From assembly GCF_026810445.1 (NCBI RefSeq), contig NZ_CP113949.1, positions 62,001 to 126,000 of the forward strand: DNA of 64,000 bases, written 5' to 3'. Position numbers and translations under genes: made by a program. This document shows, piece by piece, positions 1 through 9,473 of the stretch. The DNA is from Pseudomonas sp. BSw22131. Lineage in GTDB: Bacteria; Pseudomonadota; Gammaproteobacteria; Pseudomonadales; Pseudomonadaceae. The notes under the pieces were generated by a model. That model was not told the DNA's origin, did no database searches, and saw nothing but the letters and a program-made list of their open reading frames with translations. Each line of letters begins with the position of its first letter. Position 1 is the stretch's first letter.

Positions 1-285
1 GACCGTACCAACGAGGGCAAGTCCCGCCCCGACGAGCGCCCCGAGCAGCACTCGCGGTGCACGAATCAGCCAGACAATCGTTTCCTGGCCAGGCGTCCAG
101 GATGAGGTGACTGGGATTTGTCCAGTCAACCTTACCGCTAGAATATCGATAACTTTCACCAGCGGCACCGGCGTCGAACCAAAAGTAGTACACAGCAGAC
201 AAGACCCTAACAAAAGGGTCGTCAGCACGATCACCAGACCCGTGTAACGTCGTGGTCGCTCGGAAAACCACTGAGACGTGATCAC
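1..285 (-). CDS. FecCD-family ABC transporter permease, partial (N-terminal 95 codons)
   Basis: This is the beginning of a membrane permease that runs off the left edge of the window. The visible 95 codons translate without a stop into an N-terminal hydrophobic helix, then a segment with IRAPRVLLGALVGAGLA, which is the typical second helix of the FecCD/BtuC permease family. The start is a GTG that overlaps the TGA stop of the binding protein upstream (GTGA), so the two are translationally coupled. It would form the inner-membrane channel of the importer whose binding protein and ATPase follow at 282-2022. The family imports siderophores, haem or cobalamin; the cargo here is unknown, but a Zur-like box upstream suggests a role in zinc limitation. 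Confidence 0.85.
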   Translation of the reverse strand, partial: MITSQWFSERPRRYTGLVIVLTTLLLGSCLLCTTFGSTPVPLVKVIDILAVRLTGQIPVTSSWTPGQETIVWLIRAPRVLLGALVGAGLALVGTV

Positions 286-1241
286 GGTGTCACGCCATGT
301 AGACCGGCCGCCAACGCCTGAACCGCTGCGATGTTATCGATACCTGGCGTCACCGCGACATAAGGAAGGACGATGTAGCGGTGGTGCCGAATAGCGCTTA
401 TGGATTGCAACGCCGGATTGGTTTCAAGGAAATGCTTCTTTTGGGCAGCGCTGACTTCGCCATAATCAACGATGACGATAACTTCAGGATCACTCGCGAC
501 GACTGACTCCCAGTTTACGTGCGTCCAGCTAGCGTTGACGGAGTCCATGACGTTACGGCCGCCCGCAGCGCTGATCAGTGCTTGTGGCACCGCCAGCCGT
601 CCTGCGGTCATCGGCCTGTCCTCACCGCTGTCATAAAGAAAAACACGAGGGGTAGGCTTCCCGGCCACCCGAGTTCGAACATCGTTCAACGACCGCTGCA
701 TGTCGGCGACCAGAGTTTCGGCTTTGTCCTCGACATCAAATATTTTACCCAGATTGATCAGATCCCGATAAACGTCTTCCAACGCTGCGCTTTTCCGGGC
801 CATGATCTGCGCACACGACTCAGTCAATTCGTAGGCCTGAATGCCCATTGATGCCAAGGTTTGCGGGGTTACATCGCCGCCGACGCGCATGCCGTAGTTC
901 CAGCCGGCGAAGTAAAAGTCCGCATCAGCGTTAAGCAGCGTTTCTATTGAAGGATATTTGCTGGCCAGCTCGCGTAGACCAGCAAGTCGACTCAACAGCT
1001 CCGGGGTGGGCTTGTTCCAGCCGCTGATACCTGTGTACCCCACCATGTTTTTTTGTAGACCTAATGCCACCATCATCGAGGTCAGGTTGACGTCGTTACT
1101 GACCGCGCGTTGCGGAGGCGCCTCAAAGGTTACGGTGCGGTTGCAACTTTCGATCGTTACTGGATAACGAGTGGCAGCAGCCTGCGCTACGTGAGAGCTC
1201 AGCACGGTCAGCATAGGGAGCAGGAGAAGATAACCTTTCAT
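282..1241 (-). CDS. ABC transporter periplasmic binding protein (BtuF/FhuD-like)
   Basis: A 319-residue class III periplasmic binding protein. The start chosen is the ATG at 1241, one base after the ATPase stop, because it gives a clean Sec signal peptide (MKGYLLLLPMLTVLSSH then AQA-A). A start at 1274 would add residues before the signal. The body has the BtuF-type pattern: a strand reading NRTVTFEAPPQRAV, then VALGL, GYTG, and a later IVIVDYGEV segment. The family delivers metal chelates or corrinoids to FecCD permeases. Related proteins are sometimes labelled F420-0 transporter binding proteins in annotations, a name that says little about the real ligand. It sits in the middle of an ATPase-binding protein-permease operon read leftwards. 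Confidence 0.88.
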   Translation of the reverse strand: MKGYLLLLPMLTVLSSHVAQAAATRYPVTIESCNRTVTFEAPPQRAVSNDVNLTSMMVALGLQKNMVGYTGISGWNKPTPELLSRLAGLRELASKYPSIETLLNADADFYFAGWNYGMRVGGDVTPQTLASMGIQAYELTESCAQIMARKSAALEDVYRDLINLGKIFDVEDKAETLVADMQRSLNDVRTRVAGKPTPRVFLYDSGEDRPMTAGRLAVPQALISAAGGRNVMDSVNASWTHVNWESVVASDPEVIVIVDYGEVSAAQKKHFLETNPALQSISAIRHHRYIVLPYVAVTPGIDNIAAVQALAAGLHGVTP

Positions 1242-1242
1242 G

Positions 1243-2022
1243 TCATGTGATCCAGGTAATTCGCGGGTATTCATGCAGCGGATGTTTGTCGACCAATGCC
1301 TGAGCCCCGAACACTTCGTATAGCAGATGCGGCGTCAGTACCTCCCAAGGAGTGCCACTCGCCACGAGCTGGCCGTGATGGATGACGTAGAGGCGGTCGC
1401 AAAAAGCAGCAGCAAGATTAAGGTCATGAACAGTGGCCAATGTCGCTACGCCGAGCCGCTTGATCAAACCCAATAGCTCAATCTGGTGCCGGGGATCGAG
1501 GTGGTTCGTCGGCTCGTCCAACAGCATCAGTCGCGGCTGCTGGACCAGGGCACGAGCCAGCAGGCAACGCTGCTTCTCTCCGCCGGACAGAGTGTCGAAG
1601 CGATGTTGCCCGTAGCCATCCAGATCAACGGCGGCCAGCGCCTCTATTACAAGCAAACGATCCTGCGCACTATCACCTGCAAAAAAACGTTGGTGAGGTG
1701 CGCGTCCCATCGCAATCACATCCACAAGCTTGAGTCCGAACGCATCTGGAAACTCTTGCCCTACGACTGCTACGTGCCTAGCACACCAGCGCGCACTACG
1801 TGCCCAGACATCATGGTCGCTGACGCAGACCTTACCTTGATGAGGTCGGCTATAACGGAACGCGCAGCGCAGCAGGCTTGTTTTGCCGCTGCCATTAGGA
1901 CCAATCAGGCCAACGAACTCACCAGGCGCGATGCGCAGGTTGATGTCCCTGAGGGCAAAGTGTGCATGCGCGCATACAGGAGCGTGCTCCGGTTCCCATG
2001 CCAAGCGCTCCAACGCAAGCAT
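1243..2022 (-). CDS. ABC transporter ATP-binding protein (FecE/BtuD-like)
   Basis: ATPase of the metal-chelate type importer. It carries Walker A GPNGSGKTS, the ABC signature LSGGEKQR, Walker B LMLLDEP followed by a D-loop, and the H-loop TVHD, all in the normal order. I prefer the ATG at 2022 (259 residues), which has an AGGTG upstream and matches the usual length. An in-frame ATG at 2103 would add 27 residues rich in Ser, His and Cys and has no clear ribosome site. It is the first gene of the minus-strand operon, and its promoter region holds the Zur-like box at 2120-2134. Confidence 0.9.
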   Translation of the reverse strand: MLALERLAWEPEHAPVCAHAHFALRDINLRIAPGEFVGLIGPNGSGKTSLLRCAFRYSRPHQGKVCVSDHDVWARSARWCARHVAVVGQEFPDAFGLKLVDVIAMGRAPHQRFFAGDSAQDRLLVIEALAAVDLDGYGQHRFDTLSGGEKQRCLLARALVQQPRLMLLDEPTNHLDPRHQIELLGLIKRLGVATLATVHDLNLAAAFCDRLYVIHHGQLVASGTPWEVLTPHLLYEVFGAQALVDKHPLHEYPRITWIT

Positions 2023-2119
2023 TACAGCTTTGCACCTGGAGCAGTTCGTGCTGAAAAAGTGCGGTAAGGATGGATACGGATGGAGAGCATTAGAGGGAAT
2101 CATTCAGGCGATATGTAAG

Positions 2120-2134
2120 TGTTATACTATAACA
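2120..2134. promoter_or_regulatory. Zur-type operator (perfect 15-bp palindrome)
   Basis: TGTTATACTATAACA is a perfect inverted repeat and matches the Pseudomonas Zur box pattern (GTTATA-N-TATAAC). It lies between the divergent ABC importer and the COG0523 GTPase, close to the importer, so it probably represses the importer when zinc is sufficient. Confidence 0.85.
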
Positions 2135-2189
2135 TTATTGGTCTCTCCGTAAGAGATGTTGCATCTCCCTGCTCAAACAGGAAGACTGG

Positions 2190-2204
2190 TGTTATGAAAT
2201 AACA
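2190..2204. promoter_or_regulatory. Second Zur-type operator, next to the COG0523 gene
   Basis: TGTTATGAAATAACA has exact GTTAT/ATAAC half-sites. It lies 56 bp from the first box and ends 16 bp before the ATG at 2221. One box per divergent transcript is the simplest reading. Zur binding is inferred from similarity to the boxes at 2120 and 44411. Confidence 0.7.
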
Positions 2205-2220
2205 TATCAAGGTTTCTCTA

Positions 2221-3570
2221 ATGTCTGATTCTCGCATACCGGTCACCGTGCTTACCGGCTTCTTGGGCGCCGGTAAAACCACGCTTCTGAACCATATCCT
2301 GAGCCGCGAACACGGCATGCGCATCGCTGTGATCGAAAATGAATTCGGTGAAATCGGAATCGATGATGCCCTGGTCATCCACGCCGACGAAGAAGTGTTC
2401 GAGATGAACAACGGGTGCATTTGCTGCACGGTACGGGGGGATCTGATACGAATCCTGGGCAAGCTCATGCGTCGCCGGGACCGTTTTGACCATGTCATCA
2501 TCGAAACGACTGGTATGGCCGATCCTGGCCCGGTATCCCAAACCTTCTTCGTCGACGACGAGATACGCGATGCATTCCGGCTGGACGGCATCATTACTGT
2601 GGTAGACGCCAGGCACGTTTTGCAACACCTGGACGACACGGCCGAGGTGCGTGAGCAGATTGCGTTTGCTGATGTAATACTGCTGAACAAGACTGATCTG
2701 GTGGAGCGCACCGAGATTGATCAGCTTGAATCCCGTCTACAGACCATGAATGCACTAGCGACTTTCCACCGCACCGTCAACGCCGAGATCGATATTCCCA
2801 CTGTTCTGCAGGTTGGCGGCTTCGATCTGGAAAACATGCTTCAACGAAGGCCCGACTTTCTCGAAAGAGAATATCCATTCGAGTGGGCAGGTATCGTTTC
2901 ACTATCGGCAGGTAGCGTCCAACTCAAGTTTGAGTCGGGGCCAGACCCGCATATTGGCGTTTTGCTGTTGCCCGTACGGGGTGCTTCCGAGCAGGACCTG
3001 GACAAAGCAGTCGATACGGCAGACAAAGCGTTCCGAAACGCTGACACACGGCCGGTGGCGACGAACAAGCTAATCGGAGGGCGCAGCGTGAAGAATTTGC
3101 AGGTGCCGGTCCAGGGCGTTGAAAGCTTTATCGACTTGATCATTCCCTCGGACGGCCACTACGCATTGTTCACCGAACATGGACCGGAAGAGTTCAACCT
3201 GCGCCTGGAGCGCAATGGTGAGGCCGTCCGGCCAATGATTGAAAACCGGTTTGCCGGCGCTCACAGCCATGATGAAGACATCACGTCGGTGGGGCTAACC
3301 GTGACAGGACCGCTCAGCGAAGAAAAAGTGAATCGATGGCTCGGCCCGTTACTGGCGCGCAACGGTCAGGACATGCTCAGAACCAAGGGCATTCTGGATA
3401 TCGCCGGGGAAGATCGGCGCTTTGTCGTACAAGCGGTGCACATGCTTCTCGACGGCGGGCCCGACCGGCCCTGGAGAGAGGGAGAGCAGCGAAAGAGCGA
3501 TATCATTTTCATCGGTCGCAACCTGGACCGCGCTGCATTGACCAAGGGTTTTGAAGGATGTCGAGCATGA
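2221..3570 (+). CDS. COG0523/CobW-family GTPase, putative zinc metallochaperone
   Basis: A 449-residue G3E GTPase. The P-loop GFLGAGKTT is at residues 13-21, the CICC metal motif at 66-69, a switch ETTGMADP and the base-specificity motif NKTD in the usual places. A CobW C-terminal domain follows, with a possible metal-binding HSHDED stretch. Family members load zinc or cobalt onto client enzymes, and several Pseudomonas members are induced by zinc starvation. Two Zur-like boxes upstream support that here. At 449 residues it is somewhat longer than the 320-400 usual for the family. The downstream WD40 gene overlaps its end, so the two are one transcript. Confidence 0.9.
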   Translation: MSDSRIPVTVLTGFLGAGKTTLLNHILSREHGMRIAVIENEFGEIGIDDALVIHADEEVFEMNNGCICCTVRGDLIRILGKLMRRRDRFDHVIIETTGMADPGPVSQTFFVDDEIRDAFRLDGIITVVDARHVLQHLDDTAEVREQIAFADVILLNKTDLVERTEIDQLESRLQTMNALATFHRTVNAEIDIPTVLQVGGFDLENMLQRRPDFLEREYPFEWAGIVSLSAGSVQLKFESGPDPHIGVLLLPVRGASEQDLDKAVDTADKAFRNADTRPVATNKLIGGRSVKNLQVPVQGVESFIDLIIPSDGHYALFTEHGPEEFNLRLERNGEAVRPMIENRFAGAHSHDEDITSVGLTVTGPLSEEKVNRWLGPLLARNGQDMLRTKGILDIAGEDRRFVVQAVHMLLDGGPDRPWREGEQRKSDIIFIGRNLDRAALTKGFEGCRA

Positions 3571-4607
3571 CTACGGCTGACGACCATCAGGACGCAGTGC
3601 TAAAGCTGCAGACCCTTTGGCTGCACGAAGGTCCAGAGCACATCAATGCATTGCAGTGGTCCTGTGATGACTCTCTCATCGCTGCGGCATACGCAGACGG
3701 ATCTGTAGCGGTACTGGAAACCAAGGCGGGGAAGCAGTTGTGGCAAGCGCACGCTCATGGGATGGACGCCAGCGTTGTGCAATGGTCGCCAGATTCGCAG
3801 TGGCTGGCCACCGCCGGTCAGAGCAATGGCGTGATCTTGTGGAATGCGCGCGAAGGCACTGTCGCGCATCGCCTGGACTGCGGAAAAGGCTGGGTTGAGC
3901 ATTTGAGCTGGGGGCCTGATGGCTTGCTGGCATGCGCTTGCGGGCCAGTGATTACACTGTGGTCAACTCAAGGCACCCTGGTCCAGAGATTCGAACCCTG
4001 TGTGAGTACCGTCACGGGTCTTCAGTGGATGCCAGGCGGTCGTTTATTCAGCAGCTGCTATGGCATGGTCAATCAGTGGTCTGCCAATCACTCCACCCCG
4101 CGGCGCTTCTACCCGTGGAAGGATTCTCTGCTGAACTTGGCAATTAGTCCTGACGAACGCTTTATCGCGTCGGGTTGCCAAGACAGCTCCGTCCACTTAT
4201 GGCGCCTTAAAAGTGGGGCGGATTTTCAAATGAGCGGTTACCCGGCCAAGGTTCGGCACGGCGCGTGGAGTCATGACAGCCAATACTTCGCGACGGCTAG
4301 CGCAGAATTAGTTGTGGTCTGGAGCTGCTCGGGCGATGGTCCCGAGAAGACCAAGCCTTTGATGCTTCCTGTTCATGCAGAGTCAGTGACTGCGCTGGCA
4401 TTCAGCCATCGAGACCAGCGTTTAGTCAGCGGCAGTAGTGAAGGTCTGGTGTTTGTAATAGACCTTGAGCACTCAGAACCATTAGCAGGCCTGCATAACG
4501 TGGCATCTATAGGAGCGATAGCGTGGAATCACAACGACCAGGTTGTTGCGATAGGTGATGGGCTAGGCCGACTACAAATTTGCGCAGTTCCCTTAATGCA
4601 CCATTGA
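3567..4607 (+). CDS. WD40-repeat beta-propeller protein
   Basis: A 346-residue protein made almost entirely of WD40-type repeats (about seven blades). The repeats are seen as recurring SxDxxxLA...GxxxxVxLW patterns, for example [19 protein letters not shown] and [19 protein letters not shown]. There is no signal peptide, so it should be cytoplasmic. The chosen ATG overlaps the GTPase stop (ATGA) with GAAGG upstream; another ATG at 3558 would add three residues. WD40 proteins are protein-interaction scaffolds. Co-transcription with a COG0523 GTPase suggests it helps that GTPase meet client proteins under zinc limitation, but this is inference. Confidence 0.85.
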   Translation: MTTADDHQDAVLKLQTLWLHEGPEHINALQWSCDDSLIAAAYADGSVAVLETKAGKQLWQAHAHGMDASVVQWSPDSQWLATAGQSNGVILWNAREGTVAHRLDCGKGWVEHLSWGPDGLLACACGPVITLWSTQGTLVQRFEPCVSTVTGLQWMPGGRLFSSCYGMVNQWSANHSTPRRFYPWKDSLLNLAISPDERFIASGCQDSSVHLWRLKSGADFQMSGYPAKVRHGAWSHDSQYFATASAELVVVWSCSGDGPEKTKPLMLPVHAESVTALAFSHRDQRLVSGSSEGLVFVIDLEHSEPLAGLHNVASIGAIAWNHNDQVVAIGDGLGRLQICAVPLMHH

Positions 4608-5426
4608 GTCGTTACACTGGCTGCCTAGCATTAGTACTCGGCTTTGGAAGGGGGGCGGTTTCTTTATTTCGCACTTTCTACTGCTTTACCAAACCAGTAT
4701 CCATGAGCATCAATTGTCTCAACGTCGAGATTGCGCTTTTAGCCAATTGCTGCCTGTTGCGAAGGGCCGCTTTGGGTCCAGAGTGTGTAAAAACGATTTT
4801 CGGCGAGATAGGCATCTAAAAACGACCTAAAATCGCGTCCCTGCGCAAAATCTCTATCTGCTCACTTACCGACAAATTTCAGATTGTTGGCGCTGATGCG
4901 TTTTTGACCCAGGCTGCTGAATTTGATTGACCTAGATGCGGCATCTGAAAGCCCGCGCAAAGACTTCGTTCACAGGGTGTTTGGATAGGTCAACGAACTC
5001 CGGCAGCCTGGGTCAAAATCGCATCAGTGCCAACAGCGTGCCCATATGAAAGTTAGTCAACGTGGCGTAGCAATCGAAAGTAGGTACTTTGGTCGAAGCA
5101 AGCTCATTTAGTGCGGTCCTGTATAAGGTCAAGGGCATAACGTGTTGAACAGTGTCACCGCTCCAGAAGTACCAGAGCGTTGCTGCACCACAAAATGATT
5201 ACACCACCAAGCCATTCGAACCCTTTAAAGTGGCGGCCCGCCTGGCATAAATCACTGTTTTCAGCCCCGCCCTCGGTAGAGTTTGCGGAGCGCACCACGC
5301 ACTGGCCAATACTCCGCTCATGCACTTTATGAGTGTTTTTACCGACCTGAGCTCGGTGAGCGTGAACCGAATTTTTTAGAGCACCTAACACCATACCGTC
5401 TAAGCACCAGCCATACCGCGCCGCGT
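4608..5426. other. Intergenic region without a convincing gene
   Basis: No reading frame here has a ribosome site, codon bias or recognisable protein. The stretch holds the inverted-repeat element at 4885-5035 and appears less GC-rich than its surroundings. It may be debris of an old insertion. Confidence 0.6.
4885..5035. repeat. 151-bp MITE-like element with 33-bp inverted repeats
   Basis: The left arm 4885-4917 (TGTTGGCGCTGATGCG...CAGGCTGC) and the reverse complement of the right arm 5003-5035 agree at 31 of 33 positions. They flank 85 bp that also show a shorter inner inverted match (TTGACCTA). It has no coding capacity. This is the structure of a miniature transposable element or an internally deleted insertion sequence. 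I did not identify a clear target duplication. Confidence 0.6.
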
Positions 5427-6704
5427 TCATCGCAGAAGGTCTTGAAACCGGTAATACGCACCCACCAACGGCAAAAACCAAGGATTCCCGAAATGCCCGG
5501 GAATCGCCGGCCAAGTGAAATCCCGCCATGGGTTCAAGTCGGAGCGGCCGTCGAGAACTTCGGCCATGATCGCGCCCATATAGGTCGACATATGCGTGCC
5601 GTGGCCGCTGTAGCCCATTGAATAAAACAACCCATCATGCTCACCGGCTCGGGGAAGGCGGTCGCGGGTCATATCGATCATGCCACCCCAACAGTAATCA
5701 ATGCGTGTATTGCTCAATTCCGGAAATATTTCGATCAGCGATTTCTGCAGGATGATCCCGCTTTTCATGTCGGAGGCGGGATTAGAAGTGGCGAACCGCG
5801 CACGACCACCGAACAGCAAACGATTGTCGGGAGTAACCCGAAAGTAATTGACGAAGTTTTTCGTATCGGTAGTCATGCGTCGGCGTGGCACCAGACGGTC
5901 AAGCACCTCGGTTGAAAGAGGCTCTGTGACGATGATAAACGCCCCCACCGGCACGATGCGCCGGCGAAACCAAGTCAAGGGGCCCACCGAGCATGTGCCG
6001 GTCGCAAGCAACACCTGCTTGGCGCGCACTTCACCGCGCGGCGTCTTGACCTGGTGCACGGTGCCAGTCTGACGAGAAAGACCAAGCACCGGTGCATTTT
6101 CATAGATACGCACCCCGCGCCGGGCAGCTGCCTCTGCCAGTCCCTGACCATAGCGGCCAACGTGCATGCCAGCGCTTTTGCCGAAAACCAGGCCACCAAA
6201 ATACCGGTCTGAACCGATCTCGCCGCTCAACTGCTCGCGCGTCAACATGTAGGTGTCGGGGTCGCACTCCTGTTCCATGAGCGCCTGCGACCGAGCCAGC
6301 TTGTCAAAGTGCTCAGGCTTCGCCGCAAGTTTGAGCTTTCCGACGCGCTTGAAGTCGCAGTCGATGCCTTCCTCCAAGATCAGGGATTCGACCTTACTGA
6401 CACCGGCATCAAAGGCGCGGTACAACATATTCGCGCGCTCACGCCCAATGGCAGTCGACAGTGCGTAGTAGTCCTGAGCAAAGCCGTTGTTACACATCCC
6501 GCCATTGCGACCGGAAGCGGCATTGCCGACCAGGCCGGCTTCGAACACGGCCACGCTCGCGCCCTTTTTGGCAAGCGCAATGGCGGCGGACAAACCGCTA
6601 AAGCCGGCGCCGACTATTGCTACATCCACCTCGCCACTGGGCGCATCACGTTCACCCGCTGCAAATTTAGGCGCGGTATCCAGCCAGTAGGGCATCAGTT
6701 TCAT
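5427..6704 (-). CDS. FAD-dependent amino-acid/amine oxidoreductase (DAO superfamily)
   Basis: A 425-residue flavoenzyme. The N-terminal dinucleotide fold is VDVAIVGAGFSGLSAAIAL at about 27-45, followed by GRNGGMCNNGF, which is the pattern of the DadA/PuuB (gamma-glutamylputrescine oxidase-like) group. The C-terminal GYSGHGTHMS segment closes the FAD site. Members oxidise D-amino acids, glycine derivatives or gamma-glutamylated polyamines to imines. The gene upstream on the same strand is a GNAT acetyltransferase, which fits amine or amino-acid catabolism. No substrate can be named. Confidence 0.85.
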   Translation of the reverse strand: MKLMPYWLDTAPKFAAGERDAPSGEVDVAIVGAGFSGLSAAIALAKKGASVAVFEAGLVGNAASGRNGGMCNNGFAQDYYALSTAIGRERANMLYRAFDAGVSKVESLILEEGIDCDFKRVGKLKLAAKPEHFDKLARSQALMEQECDPDTYMLTREQLSGEIGSDRYFGGLVFGKSAGMHVGRYGQGLAEAAARRGVRIYENAPVLGLSRQTGTVHQVKTPRGEVRAKQVLLATGTCSVGPLTWFRRRIVPVGAFIIVTEPLSTEVLDRLVPRRRMTTDTKNFVNYFRVTPDNRLLFGGRARFATSNPASDMKSGIILQKSLIEIFPELSNTRIDYCWGGMIDMTRDRLPRAGEHDGLFYSMGYSGHGTHMSTYMGAIMAEVLDGRSDLNPWRDFTWPAIPGHFGNPWFLPLVGAYYRFQDLLR

Positions 6705-6773
6705 AAGGGGCTGTCCATTATTTCAGGGTTAATCATCGGTTCGCGCATTGCAAAATTTCGCGGGCAATACGTG

Positions 6774-7673
6774 TCAACCGATCGACTGGTTAGACAGGGC
6801 GAACAGCCGCGCATCAGTTTCAGCAGGGCAAACCTGCAATGAAGTCAGGCGCACCATGGGTATCGCATGGCCGACACAGGGCAGACCTTGCTCGGCCAAC
6901 CACTGCGATAAGCCAGTGTCTTCAGTGACGTCGATACGCACGAACTGTCCGCGATGGGCATCGGCCAGTGACGCGATTAGCGCCCGGGCATCCGCTGTAG
7001 CGGCAGGCCCACTGGCGATTACCGGACCGATGACCACACCCCGCCCAAACTCGCGTACACAGCCGTAAGCTGACACACCCGCGCCGCGATCAATGACCAA
7101 GGTACTGGCATAGTCGAACAAGGCTCTCAGTAATACACTGCGGTCCCGACCTGTGGCGGCCAGATCCAGTTGTTGCAGCGGTTGCACGTCATAGGCTTGC
7201 ATGACACGCACGTTCACCGAATCAGGAACAAAGTGAGCGGCGTGTTCAAGCATCGCCTGGTGCTGGTTGACCTTCCCATGGGCAGCGAAGCCGAGCCGTG
7301 TGTACAGTGCCAGGCCTTCCTGGGTGGAATTGAGGATCAGCGTTCGCTCGCCGGCCTGCTGCATCAGCTGATCCATCAGGGCGCGCCCGATGCCCTGACC
7401 CTGCAGCGAGGGTGAAACAATGATCATGCCTACCGATGCATGGTTTTCACCTTGTGGCCACCACAATGCCGTGGCCACCAATTGCCCCTCAACCTCAACC
7501 GCAAGACCAGCGCCAAGATCGAAGGCAAAGCGCCAGTCCGCCTCGCGGTAAGGCCAGCCCAAAGCGGCTGAAAGACCAACCGCCTGCGGTAGATGATCTG
7601 CGCGCAGCGGCATCATGCACGGAGCCGAGCCCGTAGCGGGTGCTGCACATAATGTTCCTTGGGGGTTGCTCAC
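6774..7673 (-). CDS. GNAT-family N-acetyltransferase, two-domain
   Basis: About 299 residues. The first half holds an acetyl-CoA loop SLQGQGIGRALMDQL and a C-terminal LYTRLGF motif, both typical of GNAT. The second half is a GNAT-like lobe of the kind seen in double-domain Pseudomonas acetyltransferases. I use the GTG at 7673 (VSNPQGTLCAAP), which gives a compact N-terminus. Other possible starts are 7733 and the ATG at 7616. It lies 69 bp upstream of the FAD oxidoreductase and is probably co-transcribed with it. Confidence 0.75.
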   Translation of the reverse strand: MSNPQGTLCAAPATGSAPCMMPLRADHLPQAVGLSAALGWPYREADWRFAFDLGAGLAVEVEGQLVATALWWPQGENHASVGMIIVSPSLQGQGIGRALMDQLMQQAGERTLILNSTQEGLALYTRLGFAAHGKVNQHQAMLEHAAHFVPDSVNVRVMQAYDVQPLQQLDLAATGRDRSVLLRALFDYASTLVIDRGAGVSAYGCVREFGRGVVIGPVIASGPAATADARALIASLADAHRGQFVRIDVTEDTGLSQWLAEQGLPCVGHAIPMVRLTSLQVCPAETDARLFALSNQSIG

Positions 7674-8209
7674 TCGGGAGTGCCTCGGACCGGTATTTTG
7701 TCGACGATGTCGCGATTCGGATGGCTGCAACACACTTTCATTACAACACCAGGAAATCAGCAGATGGTGTTAAACAGACCGTGTGGCTGATAGGAAAAAC
7801 CGTATTGCCTGCGTGCTTCAGCAGACTTTGCGGCTCGCGCTAGGCTAAGAGCCCTTAGCAGTGCCATTGATCGAAGATTTTTGTCCCGAGCCTACGTCTG
7901 GATAACCTGCGCATCGCTCTCAAGAATTTTAGCAATGACTTTGTCAGGAATTTGCCAAATCCCATCGGGGCAGACCATGCGATCCGAGATGAGCGCCGTG
8001 CGTGTACTTTGTCTGAGAAGTAGCTGCGGAATGCCAATAGTGGGCGCTTTTTCGGCAATTAGCTGGCAGTTGCAGAATGGCGAATTGTGCCGCGAGACGG
8101 GCACCAGCTCACCATGCCTCCCTTTCACCACGTGAGCTTATGCCGGGGTCAATGAGCGCAAAAGCGCTGGAGCCATTGGTTCTTCATACGGCTTTAACCG
8201 CGCTCTTCC
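7674..8209. other. Intergenic stretch, possible decayed gene
   Basis: No confident gene. On the minus strand 7892-8131 there is an open frame from a GTG. Its C-terminal half (ICQIPDK-like, read as DGIWQIPDKVIAKILES) looks protein-like, but it has no ribosome site and no recognisable family. It could be a fragment of a degraded gene. Confidence 0.35.
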
Positions 8210-9394
8210 TCACGTATCTTCCGAGTTGAAGAACCCGCGAATGAACAGCTTCAGCGAATCCCAGGTGCGGATCCACCAGCCTGCGGATTCGCCGTCTTGC
8301 AGCGCGATCAATGGGCGAGACGCGAGTTTCTGATCACCTTCATAAAGTTCCAGGCTACCGACCACCGCGCCCTGTGCGATGGGCGCAACCAGCGGGTCAT
8401 CCAGATTGAGGCGGGTTTCTAGCTTGCGGTTTTGATTCTTGGGCAGGGTCAGCGAAATATCGTCGAGCAAGCCCACTTCCAGTGTGCGTTGCTCGCCTTT
8501 CCAGAGCACCGGTCGGGCCAGCACTTGCCCGGCCTTCGTATAAGTCTGGGTGTCATAGAACCGGAAGCCATAGCTCAGCAACTTTTGGGCGTCGTTCGCG
8601 CGATTGTTCATCGACGTCGAACCGAACACCGCCGTGATCAAGCGCCGGCCGTCACGTACCGCTGAAGTGACCATGCAGTAGCCCGCCGCTTCGGTGTGGC
8701 CGGTTTTCAGGCCGTCGACCGACTTGTCACGCCACAGCAACAGGTTTCGGTTGGGCTGACGGATGTTGTTCCAGGTGAAGTATTTTTGCTTATACAGCCC
8801 GTAGTAGGCGGACTCATCGGTGATGATCGCGCGGGCCAGCCTGGCCATGTCTTCGGCAGAAGAATAATGCTCTGGCGCTGGCAGGCCGGTGGGATTGATG
8901 AAGTGGGTGTCGGTGAGGCCAAGCTTTTGGGCGGTGGCGTTCATCAAATCAGCAAAGCTGTCTTGGCTGCCCGCCACGTGTTCCAAAAGCGCGACGCTGG
9001 CATCGTTGCCTGAATCGATGACGATGCCACTCAACAAATCATGCACCGACACCTGACTGCGCGGATCAAGAAACATGCGCGAGCCTTCAGTGCGCCACGC
9101 GTTCTCGCTGATCGTCACCAGATCATCGGCTTTGAGGCGGTTGGCCTGGATTTCATTGGTGGCCACGTACACCGTCATCAGCTTGGTCAGGCTGGCGGGC
9201 GGCAAGTGCTCGTGCTCGGCGTGGCTGGTGATGATGTCGCCACTGGCGGCATCCATGAGCACCCATGCTTGAGCGCTCAATTGTGGGGGGGAAGGGGTCA
9301 TGGGGCCCGAGGGCACCGGCGCGGCAAGCGCTGGAAGCCAGTGAGTGCACGCAATGATCAGGGCGAGCCGCAGTGTCTGGTGCTTCACGAACAT
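8210..9394 (-). CDS. D-alanyl-D-alanine carboxypeptidase (PBP5/6, DacA family)
   Basis: A low-molecular-mass penicillin-binding protein of 394 residues that trims the terminal D-Ala from peptidoglycan stem peptides in the periplasm. All three active-site motifs are visible: SxxK in PASLTKLMT, SxN in SGNDAS and KTG in VDGLKTGHTEAAG. There is a Sec signal (MFVKHQTLRLALIIAC...ALAAP) and a C-terminal amphipathic tail, DSLKLFIRGFFNSEDT, for membrane anchoring. The ATG at 9394 is chosen because the signal peptide begins there and AAGG lies upstream. Pseudomonas usually has a main PBP5 elsewhere (with rlpA and lipB), so this is likely a paralogue. Confidence 0.92.
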   Translation of the reverse strand: MFVKHQTLRLALIIACTHWLPALAAPVPSGPMTPSPPQLSAQAWVLMDAASGDIITSHAEHEHLPPASLTKLMTVYVATNEIQANRLKADDLVTISENAWRTEGSRMFLDPRSQVSVHDLLSGIVIDSGNDASVALLEHVAGSQDSFADLMNATAQKLGLTDTHFINPTGLPAPEHYSSAEDMARLARAIITDESAYYGLYKQKYFTWNNIRQPNRNLLLWRDKSVDGLKTGHTEAAGYCMVTSAVRDGRRLITAVFGSTSMNNRANDAQKLLSYGFRFYDTQTYTKAGQVLARPVLWKGEQRTLEVGLLDDISLTLPKNQNRKLETRLNLDDPLVAPIAQGAVVGSLELYEGDQKLASRPLIALQDGESAGWWIRTWDSLKLFIRGFFNSEDT

Positions 9395-9473
9395 AGAGCC
9401 TTGGGTCGACGGAGGGTGCGCCAACCTAGGGGAGGCGCCCCAGGCCCTCAAATTAAGCAGTGTTAAGAAATGT

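Noticed and set aside
2221..3570. Cobalamin biosynthesis CobW
   Set aside because: No cob genes are nearby, and Zur-like boxes and an ABC importer favour zinc homeostasis.
4580..4819. Plus-strand open frame of 79 codons after the WD40 gene
   Set aside because: It starts inside the WD40 gene, has no ribosome site and its composition does not look coding.
5155..5529. Minus-strand open frame of 124 codons
   Set aside because: It overlaps the 3' end of the FAD oxidoreductase in another frame and has no ribosome site or recognisable family.
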